From positions 62,001 through 126,000 of the forward strand of contig NZ_VFUZ01000015.1 in assembly GCF_006658505.1 (NCBI RefSeq): DNA of 64,000 nucleotides, written 5' to 3'. The notes under the pieces are model-generated. The model did no database searches. It saw only the letters and a program-made list of their open reading frames with translations, and was not told where the DNA came from. Source of the stretch: Mesorhizobium sp. B2-4-15 (GTDB lineage: Bacteria; Pseudomonadota; Alphaproteobacteria; Rhizobiales; Rhizobiaceae). The translations under genes were made by a program, and so were the position numbers. Below are positions 45,345 through 52,739 of this stretch, one piece after another; the first letter of the stretch is position 1, and the number at the start of each line of letters is the position of its first letter.

Positions 45345-46127
45345 TCAAGCCTTGGGGGCTTCCGACGCCGGAGCCGGATCGAGCGCCGGTTCGACCGGGG
45401 CTTCAACCGAAGCGCCGATGTCGACGCCGAGCGCGCCCTGCTGACGGGCGATGCCGTCGATCGCAGCCTTGGCGATCAGGTCGCAATAGAGCTGGATGGC
45501 GCGGGCCGCGTCGTCGTTGCCGGGAATCGGGAAGTCGATCTTGTCCGGGTCGCAATTCGAATCGATGATCGCGACGACCGGAATGCCGAGGCGCTTGGCC
45601 TCCAGGATGGCGATCGCTTCCTTGTTGGTGTCGATCACGAACATCAGGTCGGGCGTCGAGCCCATGTCCTTGATGCCGCCCAGCGCCTTGTCGAGCTTCT
45701 CGCGCTCACGATCGAGGTTCAGGCGTTCCTTCTTGGTGAGGCCCTGGGCCTCGCCGGCCAGCATCTCGTCGAGCTTGCGCAGGCGCTGGATCGAGTTCGA
45801 GATCGTCTTCCAGTTGGTCAACATGCCGCCGAGCCAACGCGAATTGACATAGTACTGGGCCGAACGCTGCGCCGCATCGGCGACGATGTCGGACGCCTGG
45901 CGCTTGGTGCCGACGAACAGAACGCGACCGCCCTTGGCGACGGTGTCCGAAACCTGCTTAAGCGCCTGGTGCAGCAAGGGCACCGTCTGCGACAGGTCGA
46001 TGATGTGGATGTTGTTGCGGGCGCCATAGATGTAGGGCGCCATCTTCGGGTTCCAGCGGTGGGTCTGGTGGCCGAAGTGAATGCCAGCTTCCAAAAGCTG
46101 GCGCATGCTGAAATCAGGCAGTGCCAT
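45345..46127 (-). CDS. rpsB: 30S ribosomal protein S2
   Basis: S2 is a structural protein of the small ribosomal subunit. The 260-residue protein begins MALPDFSMRQLLEAG, then HFGHQTHRWNPKMAPYIYG, NIHIIDLSQT, VGTKRQA and the NSRWLGGMLTN motif. The C terminus is an Ala/Pro/Glu-rich tail common in alphaproteobacteria. An ATG two codons upstream (46133) is also possible and is closer to AAAGGAA. First gene of the rpsB-tsf unit and of the long minus-strand run. Confidence 0.97.
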   Translation of the reverse strand: MALPDFSMRQLLEAGIHFGHQTHRWNPKMAPYIYGARNNIHIIDLSQTVPLLHQALKQVSDTVAKGGRVLFVGTKRQASDIVADAAQRSAQYYVNSRWLGGMLTNWKTISNSIQRLRKLDEMLAGEAQGLTKKERLNLDREREKLDKALGGIKDMGSTPDLMFVIDTNKEAIAILEAKRLGIPVVAIIDSNCDPDKIDFPIPGNDDAARAIQLYCDLIAKAAIDGIARQQGALGVDIGASVEAPVEPALDPAPASEAPKA

Positions 46128-46305
46128 TCTCATTTTCCTTTCCGGTTAGCCTCCACGGACACAGGCATTTTTGGACTTCAGTCCTCGAACGCCACCGGAG
46201 GTTTCAGCCGGATTTCTCCCGGGCAGACACCAAAGTCCGTGTGTGGAATGAGCGGGCATATAGAGGGGAAGAGCGACAAACGCAAGCGTTGTGGCGCGTC
46301 AGCGC

Positions 46306-46916
46306 TCAGCGTGCGGCAATCAGTGCTCCGGTACCGATCATGGCGCTGCCGGCGAACCTGTTCATCAGCCGCATGCGCCTGGGCGTCGTGAACCAGCCCG
46401 ATGCTCGGCCCGCCAGGGCGGCATAGACCCCATGGTAACGACATTGACGCTGATGACGACGGCCACCACGAGTAGGCCATCGAAAAAGGTCATCGTATCA
46501 AGGTTGAGGATCAGCGGCATGATCGAGGCGTGAAAGAGGATCGCCTTTGGATTGCCGAGCGCAATGGACGCGCCGAGCAGGAACGATCGCGACAACCTTG
46601 CTTCGGTCGCCCGCGGTTTATCCGGCTGCGCGGCTGCGGCACGCCACATCCGGATCCCGAGATAGATCAGATAGGCGGCGCCTGCATATTTCAGCAGGAG
46701 AAAGACCCATTCGAACGTCTGGGCCAGCGCCACCAGCCCGAGCAGTGCGAGGGTGACCAGCACGGCATCGCCGGCGGCGACGCCAACGCCGGCCATGAAG
46801 GCGCGACGGAAACCGCGCGACACGCCATTGGTGATGACCGCGAACATCGCCGGACCTGGCGTCGCGGCGGCCAGCGTAATCGCGGCGCAATAAGCCAGGA
46901 ATGCCGTTGGTGTCAT
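46306..46916 (-). pseudogene. LysE/RhtB-family exporter broken by a one-base frameshift
   Basis: The first 160 codons encode a LysE-type amino-acid exporter (ITLAAATPGPAMFAVITNGV, then LLKYAGAAYLIYLGIRMW and ALGNPKAILFH). Within a run of four C's on the plus strand (46428-46431) the frame is lost. Adding one base restores a typical LysE end: MGVYAALAGRAS, GWFTTPRRMRLMNR, then FAGSAMIGTGALIAAR and a TGA at 46306. The restored protein would be 203 residues, normal for the family. The unrestored frame ends at 46365. A real inactivation, a phase-variable tract or a sequencing error are all possible. The start overlaps the DUF4031 stop. Confidence 0.85.
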
Positions 46917-47191
46917 GACTGGGCCTTTCCGTTGGGCACACGCACGCGCCGGAAGATTGCGACGATCTGCTCGCGGCTGCATTCGACGGCGCCGAGCCGC
47001 ACCGCGCGGTCGCGCTCGAAGCCGGTTATGTCATAATGCGGCGCCGACGTCTTGGGCGGGCCCTGGTAGGACGAGCGCTTGATGCCGAGCTCGGTGGCAA
47101 AGCGATGCAACTCGTCGATATCATCAGCCAGGAGATGGCACCAGAGATGACCGGCCCACTTCCAGATCGCTGCATCGACATAGACCGCCAT
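46913..47191 (-). CDS. DUF4031 family protein
   Basis: A 92-residue protein with the whole DUF4031 pattern: AVYVDAAIW, WCHLLADDIDELHRFATELG, the middle QGPPKTSAPHYDIT and the end RAVRLGAVECSREQIV. Several conserved His, Asp and Cys residues suggest metal binding. The function is unknown. It starts at an ATG after an in-frame TTG. It lies 31 bases behind eipB and overlaps the lysE-type gene by four bases, so the three may form one transcript. Confidence 0.88.
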   Translation of the reverse strand: MAVYVDAAIWKWAGHLWCHLLADDIDELHRFATELGIKRSSYQGPPKTSAPHYDITGFERDRAVRLGAVECSREQIVAIFRRVRVPNGKAQS

Positions 47192-47222
47192 CAAGCCCGC
47201 CGCGGCCAGCTCAATTGCCCTG

Positions 47223-48053
47223 CTACTTCGACACCGGGCAAGGCTTTGTCTGGTCGAACAGCGACAGGTTGACCAGCTTGCCGGTCATCGAGAAGTCGCC
47301 ATAGTCCATGACGAGATCGCGGGTGATGCCGTTTTCGTGCAGCTTGAAGCTGATCCGGTATTCCGGCACCTCTTCGCCGTTCTGGGCGCTGTCGTCGAAA
47401 TAGGCGATGTCGACCGGCCAATATTTGTCGGTGGCGAGCTTGGCCAGCGCCGGCGCCTCGGGATCGGTCTTGTCGGCGTCGCTCTTCTTGCCGACGACGA
47501 CGGTGGTCGTCATCACCTTGTTGGCGTCTTCCGAACCGTCGAACAGGTTTGTCTGGTAAAAGTTTTCGCCCTTCTCGGCCTTGCCGATCAGTTCCACCAG
47601 ATGCTGGGTCGGAAACTGGGTGGTGGCTAGCTCCAGGCTATTCTTCTCGGGCTTGTCGATATCGACCTTCAGCCCCTTGGCATTCTTCGTGGCGATACCC
47701 TTGACCTCCTTGTCGAGATTCTGGTCGACAAAGGATTTGGTCACGAACGAAAAGGTCTTGCCTTCGGCATCCTCGAACGTCGTCGTCTGCTGGTCGGTCA
47801 GTCTGGTATTTTCGTTGGTGACGATCTGGGTGACGAAACGGAATTTCACCGTATAGCCTTCGCAAGCCGAACCGTTGAATTCATAGACCATGCGGCCGGA
47901 TATGCCTGTAATGCCGGAGCGGTCGGAGGCCTTGTTGAGGGTAAGGTCATACACGGCGCGGTGCGCCTGCAACGCCGGGACGGCAAAGGCGGGGCCTATC
48001 GAGAAGACCGCCGCCAAAAAAACGGCGTTGAATGCGAGGCGCGTTGCGCGCAT
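47223..48053 (-). CDS. eipB: Periplasmic cell-envelope integrity protein EipB (DUF1849)
   Basis: A 276-residue exported protein with a signal peptide (about 1-24, ending AFAVPA). It matches EipB of Brucella in length and layout: AHRAVYDLTLNKA at the start of the mature part, MVYEFNGSACEGY, and a terminal KPCPVSK. The only two cysteines, Cys64 and Cys273, correspond to the disulphide that joins the two ends of the EipB beta-spiral. EipB is needed for envelope stress resistance and interacts genetically with TPR protein TtpA. First gene of a possible three-gene unit. Confidence 0.85.
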   Translation of the reverse strand: MRATRLAFNAVFLAAVFSIGPAFAVPALQAHRAVYDLTLNKASDRSGITGISGRMVYEFNGSACEGYTVKFRFVTQIVTNENTRLTDQQTTTFEDAEGKTFSFVTKSFVDQNLDKEVKGIATKNAKGLKVDIDKPEKNSLELATTQFPTQHLVELIGKAEKGENFYQTNLFDGSEDANKVMTTTVVVGKKSDADKTDPEAPALAKLATDKYWPVDIAYFDDSAQNGEEVPEYRISFKLHENGITRDLVMDYGDFSMTGKLVNLSLFDQTKPCPVSK

Positions 48054-48191
48054 GAGGTACTCCGATCGTCGCGGCTGGTGGCAGGCCGCAGGGAAAGATG
48101 GTCCAGCTTAAAAAAAGTCGTGGCGGAAGCGAGGCAAAAATAGCAATTTCGGCCCGGCCAGCGCGGCGCCTTCCAGCAATAGGGAAAAGCA

Positions 48192-48656
48192 ATGAGTGAA
48201 ACAATCGAAAAGCGGCTAAGCGATCTCGGCGTGACGCTTCCTGTCGCCGCCGCGCCCGCGGCCAACTATGTTCCCTATTGCAGGACCGGCAACCTGCTGT
48301 TCACCGCCGGACAGTTGCCGCTCAAGGACGGGAAGCTGCAGGCGAGCGGCCTGCTCGGCCGCGACGTCGACACCGCCGCCGGAAAGGACGCGGCAAAATA
48401 TTGCGCGATCAACATTCTGGCCCAGGCCAAGGCTGCGCTCGGTGATCTCGAGAATATCCGCAGGCTGGTGAAGATCACCGTCTTCGTCGCCTCCGCCACC
48501 GACTTTGTAGAGCAGCATCTGGTTGCCAACGGCGCCTCCGATTTCCTGGTCGCCGCCCTTGGCGAGCGCGGCAAGCACGCCCGCTCCGCCGTCGGCACCG
48601 CCTCCCTGCCGCTTAACGCCGCGGTGGAAATCGAAGCAATCTTCGAAGTCGAGTGA
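48192..48656 (+). CDS. RidA-family protein (YjgF/YER057c/UK114)
   Basis: A 154-residue protein with the RidA fold signatures: GNLLFTAGQLPLKDGKL, the middle AKYCAINILAQAKAALGDLENI and the C-terminal GKHARSAVGTASLPLNAAVEIEAIFEV. RidA hydrolyses reactive enamine/imine intermediates formed by PLP enzymes such as serine/threonine dehydratase. The arginine in KHARSAVG takes the place of the RidA catalytic Arg105 region, though this longer subfamily (about 150 residues) is less well characterised. It is divergent from eipB, and a glycerophosphodiesterase gene follows after 13 bases. Confidence 0.88.
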   Translation: MSETIEKRLSDLGVTLPVAAAPAANYVPYCRTGNLLFTAGQLPLKDGKLQASGLLGRDVDTAAGKDAAKYCAINILAQAKAALGDLENIRRLVKITVFVASATDFVEQHLVANGASDFLVAALGERGKHARSAVGTASLPLNAAVEIEAIFEVE

Positions 48657-48669
48657 GCGAAGGCCCGAC

Positions 48670-49398
48670 ATGACCGAGCTCTCCTGGCTGATCGCCCGGC
48701 CCGTTGCCCATCGCGGCTTTCACGACATGAACAAGACGCGCTGGGAAAACACGCTTTCCGCCTTCGCTGCCGCGGCCGAACGTGGCTATGCCATCGAATG
48801 CGACGTGCATCTGTCGTCGGACGGCGTTCCCGTCATCATCCATGATGACGACCTGAAAAGGCTGACCGGACAGGATGGCTTCGTCTGGCAACGCAGCGCG
48901 GCTGAACTGACCGCGCTCAAGGTTGGTGGCACGGCCGATCACGTGCCGACGCTGCAGGAAGCGCTCGACCTCGTCGATGGTCGCGTGCCCATGGTCGTCG
49001 AACTGAAAGGGATTCCCGGTCGTGACGAAGGCCTGGTGGCGCGGGTCGGCAAGATGCTCAAGCGCTACAAGGGCAAGGCGGCGATCATGTCGTTCGATCA
49101 TTGGCTGATCCGCGATTTCCCAAAGCACGCGCCTGGCATTCCCGCTGGATTGACGGCCTACGGCAAGGACCTCAAGCTGATCGAAGCGCATTTCGCCATG
49201 CTGGCGCATGAGCTCTCATTCACGTCCTATGCCGCCGGCGACCTGCCGAACCCGTTTGTCAGTTTCGTGCGTGAAAAACTCAAAATGCCAGTTATCACCT
49301 GGACGGTGCATGATCAGCCCGCGGTCGACCTGACCTTTAAATATGCGGATCAGATGACATTCGAAGGGTTCGAACCCGACCTCGTCGAGATCGCCTGA
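48670..49398 (+). CDS. Glycerophosphodiester phosphodiesterase family protein
   Basis: A 242-residue TIM-barrel enzyme with the GDPD motif: HRGFH (His14, Arg15), then ENTLSAF (Glu26, Asn27), ECDVHLSSDGVPVIIHDD (Glu43, Asp45, His47) and a late AVDLTFKYADQMTFEGFEPD. It should hydrolyse glycerophosphodiesters to glycerol 3-phosphate and an alcohol. No signal peptide is seen, so it is probably cytoplasmic. It starts after GAAGG at good spacing. The upstream frame to 48523 is a shadow of the RidA gene. Confidence 0.9.
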   Translation: MTELSWLIARPVAHRGFHDMNKTRWENTLSAFAAAAERGYAIECDVHLSSDGVPVIIHDDDLKRLTGQDGFVWQRSAAELTALKVGGTADHVPTLQEALDLVDGRVPMVVELKGIPGRDEGLVARVGKMLKRYKGKAAIMSFDHWLIRDFPKHAPGIPAGLTAYGKDLKLIEAHFAMLAHELSFTSYAAGDLPNPFVSFVREKLKMPVITWTVHDQPAVDLTFKYADQMTFEGFEPDLVEIA

Positions 49399-49453
49399 AC
49401 GAGGTGACCCAAACGTGACTTGTAGCGGCCCGGATGGAGCTTAAATAAGCCGC

Positions 49454-50668
49454 ATGGATCAGGGCGATGACGGCGACGGGCAAACGGCGAATGCGGAGTT
49501 TTCAATCCGCATCGCCGCTGGTATCGGTGCCTTCACTTGCGATGAATGGGATGGCTTTGCCGGCACCTCGCGCGACAATGCAGAGAGCGGCTATAATCCA
49601 CTCGTTTCATTTGCCTTTTTGAGCGCGCTTGAGGATTCCGGCTGCGCTGTCAGGCGCACCGGCTGGCAAGGACATCACCTGCGGCTCGAAAATGCACAAG
49701 GCAGGCTGCTGGGCGCGGTCCCCTGCTATCTCAAATCGCACAGCCAGGGCGAATATGTGTTCGACCACGGCTGGTCGGATGCCTTCGAGCGGGCTGGCGG
49801 CCGCTATTACCCGAAACTGCAATGCGCCGTGCCATTCACGCCCGTCACCGGCCCTCGCCTGCTGGTCAGCAAGGGCGAGGATCAGGATGCGGTGAAGGCT
49901 GGTCTTGCGGCCGGTCTTAAAATGGTGACCGAGAAGCTCGGAGTGTCCTCGGCGCATGTCACCTTCGCGCAGGAAAGCGACGTCGCGACGCTCGAGGCCG
50001 CGGGCTTCCTGCATCGCACCGACCAGCAGTTCCACTTCTTCAACGAAGGCTTTTCGACGTATGACGACTTCCTCGCCACGCTTGCCTCGCGCAAGCGCAA
50101 GGCAATGAAGAAGGAACGGCGCGAGGCGCTAGCCGACGGTATCTCGATCGACTGGCTGACCGGCAAGGATCTGACCGAAAAGGCCTGGGACGACTTCTTT
50201 GCCTTCTACATGGACACCGGCAGCCGCAAATGGGGCCGCCCCTATCTGAACCGCCAGTTCTTTTCGCTGATCGGCGAACGCATGGCGGACGACATCCTGC
50301 TGGTGATGGCCAGGCGCAACGGGCGCTACATTGCCGGAGCCATCAATTTCATCGGCTCCGACGCGCTCTATGGCCGCAACTGGGGCTGCATCGAGGATCA
50401 CCCCTTTCTGCATTTCGAGGTCTGCTACCATCAGGCCATCGACTTCGCCATCGAGCGCAAGCTGAAGGTGGTCGAGGCGGGCGCGCAGGGAGAACACAAG
50501 CTGGCACGCGGCTACCGGCCGGTGACCATGCATTCGGCCCACTACATTTCGCACCCTGGCTTGCGCAACGCGGTCGCCGACTATCTCAGGCGCGAACGGC
50601 GCGAGGTGGAGCGGATGGGCGAATATCTGGAAGAGCATACCCCGTTCCGCAAGGATATCGAGGAGTAG
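49454..50668 (+). CDS. FemAB/GNAT-like protein (DUF482, 'peptidogalycan biosynthesis' family)
   Basis: A 404-residue protein of the PF04339 type. It has the N-terminal NPLVSFAFLSALEDSGC, a PCYLKSHSQGEYVFDHGW block, LASRKRKAMKKERREAL, the middle FYMDTGSRKWGRPYLNR and GAINFIGSDALYGRNWG, then AQGEHKLARGYRPVTMHSAHY near the end. This is a double GNAT/FemX-like fold; members are sometimes called peptidogalycan or cell-wall acyltransferases, but no activity is established. It is 55 bases past the phosphodiesterase gene. Confidence 0.85.
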   Translation: MDQGDDGDGQTANAEFSIRIAAGIGAFTCDEWDGFAGTSRDNAESGYNPLVSFAFLSALEDSGCAVRRTGWQGHHLRLENAQGRLLGAVPCYLKSHSQGEYVFDHGWSDAFERAGGRYYPKLQCAVPFTPVTGPRLLVSKGEDQDAVKAGLAAGLKMVTEKLGVSSAHVTFAQESDVATLEAAGFLHRTDQQFHFFNEGFSTYDDFLATLASRKRKAMKKERREALADGISIDWLTGKDLTEKAWDDFFAFYMDTGSRKWGRPYLNRQFFSLIGERMADDILLVMARRNGRYIAGAINFIGSDALYGRNWGCIEDHPFLHFEVCYHQAIDFAIERKLKVVEAGAQGEHKLARGYRPVTMHSAHYISHPGLRNAVADYLRRERREVERMGEYLEEHTPFRKDIEE

Positions 50669-50904
50669 CAGGCTTTCCGGCATGTCATGCCCCAGCCATG
50701 GGTGCGTAAGCCCCCTGGGGGATACATGCAGGGTTTGGCGTCTGCGTCGCACTTCATTTCGATAGATCATCGCAGCGCAAAGGCGCTTCCATCACGCGCT
50801 TGTCGAATCTGGGATGGTCGATCGCCTGATCGCCCGTCATCGTCTTGCCGCTCCGGAAGAGCTTCGCTACACGGGACGGCGAGGCACAATCTGGAGCATT
50901 CACC

Positions 50905-51339
50905 ATGGCCGAAACCGTCTATGACACCGGCAACATCTTCGCAAAGATCCTGCGTGGAGAAATTCCCTCGCACCGCGTTTACGAAGACGATGCGGTCATG
51001 GTCTTCATGGATGTGATGCCGCAAGGACCGGGGCATACGCTGGTGGTGCCAAAGGCACCGTCGCGCAACATCCTCGACGCCGACCCGGCGACCTTCGGCC
51101 CATTGTTTGCCGTCGTGCAGAAGGTGGCGGTGGCCGTGAAAAAGGCCTTCAACGCCGACGGCGTCACCCTCATGCAGTTCAACGAGCCGGCCTCCGGACA
51201 AACCGTCTACCACCTGCATGTCCATGTGGTTCCGCGCTTCGAGGGCGTGCCGCTCAAACCGCATTCCGGACAGATGGAAAAGCCGGAAGTACTGGCCGAG
51301 AACGCCGAAAAGATACGAGCGGCAATGACCGCGCAGTGA
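50905..51339 (+). CDS. HIT-family nucleotide-binding protein
   Basis: A 144-residue HIT (histidine triad) protein. It has FAKILRGEIPSHRVYEDDAV at the N terminus, GHTLVVPKAPSRNIL and the triad HLHVHVVP near residue 97. HinT-type proteins hydrolyse adenosine phosphoramidates and similar nucleotides. The start at 50905 has GGAG eight bases ahead. The frame to 50845 is not conserved. It converges with the PAP2 gene, with three bases in between. Confidence 0.92.
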   Translation: MAETVYDTGNIFAKILRGEIPSHRVYEDDAVMVFMDVMPQGPGHTLVVPKAPSRNILDADPATFGPLFAVVQKVAVAVKKAFNADGVTLMQFNEPASGQTVYHLHVHVVPRFEGVPLKPHSGQMEKPEVLAENAEKIRAAMTAQ

Positions 51340-51342
51340 TGC

Positions 51343-52284
51343 TCAGCCCTCGGCCGACACAGCTTCACGTTTGGCCGTGGACAATGACCGGCGCTGCTGT
51401 ACTTCGAATGCCAACAGACCCAGTCGCCAGCAAGCTATCGTAATCAGCACGCCGCCGAACACGTCCATCAAGTTGTGGCCGCCATGGATGAGAATCGCCG
51501 GCAGCAGCGCAGCGTTGACGAGGATCAGCGCGAAACGCGCGAATGCGTACGGCCAAACTGCGATGAGAGACATCAGCGCCATGACCGTGTGGAACGAAGG
51601 GAACCCTATGAGCCCTGTCACCTGTAAGGTCGAAATATCCTTGGTACCCTCAGCGAGCAGGCGATTCAGTTCCACGCCATAGGCGGAATTGACCACAGGT
51701 CGAACAACGCGATCAATTTCGGGCTCCAAGATCCAGTAAGCGGAAGCCCCGCTGGACGGAAACAGTGCCCAGCAAAAGATGGTGGCCAGCGCTGCAAACA
51801 CCATCGCCAGCATGGCTGCATGCAGTTGCCGCCGATCTTTGGCCATACCCAGAAAGACAAAGACAAACAGGATCTGAGCCAGCGTCAGGCTATAGATCTG
51901 CCTGAGAGCATCCGAAAGGACTGGGTATTGGGCAATCCAGACACAGGCATCCGGCCACGAGTAACCGAACAAAGAGTCGATCCACACCAGACTAGCGTCG
52001 ATCGGCGCCGAATACCGCGGCAAGAGCAGAAGGTTGAAGAGCGAGGCAACCACTGAAAAGAGGATGAACAGTGCCAGAACATGGGCAGTGAGAGCGATCC
52101 GCTCGGCTTTGCGAACGCGGCGATAGAATTGGCCAAGCATGAACATGACAATCGCAAAGCCAATGGAAAAACTGTAGCCGTCGAGTGCAACGGTGACGTC
52201 CTTGTCCCAGGCAAGGAACAAGCAAACAGCGACGAGCGCCACAACCACGGCCAGTATTGTGCGTTCTGCAGGCAGCAAGACCAT
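51343..52284 (-). CDS. PAP2-superfamily membrane phosphatase
   Basis: A 313-residue membrane protein with about seven hydrophobic segments and two of the three phosphatidic-acid-phosphatase motifs: GFPSFHTVMALM (motif 2, with histidine) and HGGHNLMDVFGG (motif 3, with the nucleophilic histidine). Motif 1 is weak, as in the PAP2_3 / inositolphosphotransferase-like branch. The substrate (lipid phosphate or polyprenyl phosphate) is unknown. Codon use looks a little less GC-biased than in its neighbours, which may mean more recent acquisition (impression, not computed). Confidence 0.8.
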   Translation of the reverse strand: MVLLPAERTILAVVVALVAVCLFLAWDKDVTVALDGYSFSIGFAIVMFMLGQFYRRVRKAERIALTAHVLALFILFSVVASLFNLLLLPRYSAPIDASLVWIDSLFGYSWPDACVWIAQYPVLSDALRQIYSLTLAQILFVFVFLGMAKDRRQLHAAMLAMVFAALATIFCWALFPSSGASAYWILEPEIDRVVRPVVNSAYGVELNRLLAEGTKDISTLQVTGLIGFPSFHTVMALMSLIAVWPYAFARFALILVNAALLPAILIHGGHNLMDVFGGVLITIACWRLGLLAFEVQQRRSLSTAKREAVSAEG

Positions 52285-52454
52285 CCCTGGAACGTGACCA
52301 ATCAGCGTTAATTCGGAGTGAAAAATGGTTAGGCAATAGTCGAGGTGGCCTATGGATTTGCGGAGAACGAACCCAAAAGCCTCTGAATGCCGTCGAATGC
52401 GTGCTATTCATTAGAAATTGCTTACAGATCGCATCTCCGCGCACTGCACAGAGT
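52285..52454. other. AT-richer gap upstream of the PAP2 gene
   Basis: This stretch has no supported gene and is less GC-rich than its surroundings, for example near 52309-52330 and 52409-52432. With the gene remnant next to it, it looks like a site of past insertion or deletion. It should also contain the PAP2 promoter. Confidence 0.4.
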
Positions 52455-52697
52455 TCAGGAACGACGTGTCGACTTCCAGCTCACACCGGCAAAGGCACGG
52501 GATCCTCTCAGAGTAGCGGATACATAACTCCCGCCCGCTTCGCTGGTCGCCCGCCGCTCCATGATGATTTCAATTGGACAGCGAACGCCAACGAACAGCG
52601 TAGGCAGGCCGGCGAGCCGGCGCGCGCAATCGATCAGGCCGTTGAGGATCGCGCGCCGTCGAGGATATGGCCCGGCATAGCCACCCATTGTTGACAT
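52455..52697 (-). pseudogene. Remnant resembling a chloramphenicol phosphotransferase-type kinase
   Basis: An 80-codon frame contains RRRAILNGLIDCARRLAG followed by LPTLFVGVRCPIEIIMERR, which resembles the middle of CPT-like P-loop kinases (the FVGVRCPLEV segment). The P-loop N terminus is missing, because the frame begins directly at the clpA terminator, and the C-terminal part after ATSEAGGSYVS does not resemble the family. The fragment is about 80 of an expected 180-200 residues. Weak identification from memory; it may instead be a small unrelated ORF. Confidence 0.35.
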
Positions 52698-52724
52698 AAA
52701 AAAAGCCCCGTTTCCGGGGCTTTT
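52698..52724 (-). terminator. Rho-independent terminator of clpS-clpA
   Basis: A perfect 10-base stem AAAAGCCCCG/CGGGGCTTTT with loop TTTC lies 16 bases past the clpA stop. On the minus strand the stem ends in a run of seven T's. It can fold from both strands, but only the minus direction has the long T tail. Confidence 0.92.
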
Positions 52725-52739
52725 CCAAGGAAGTGCCGA

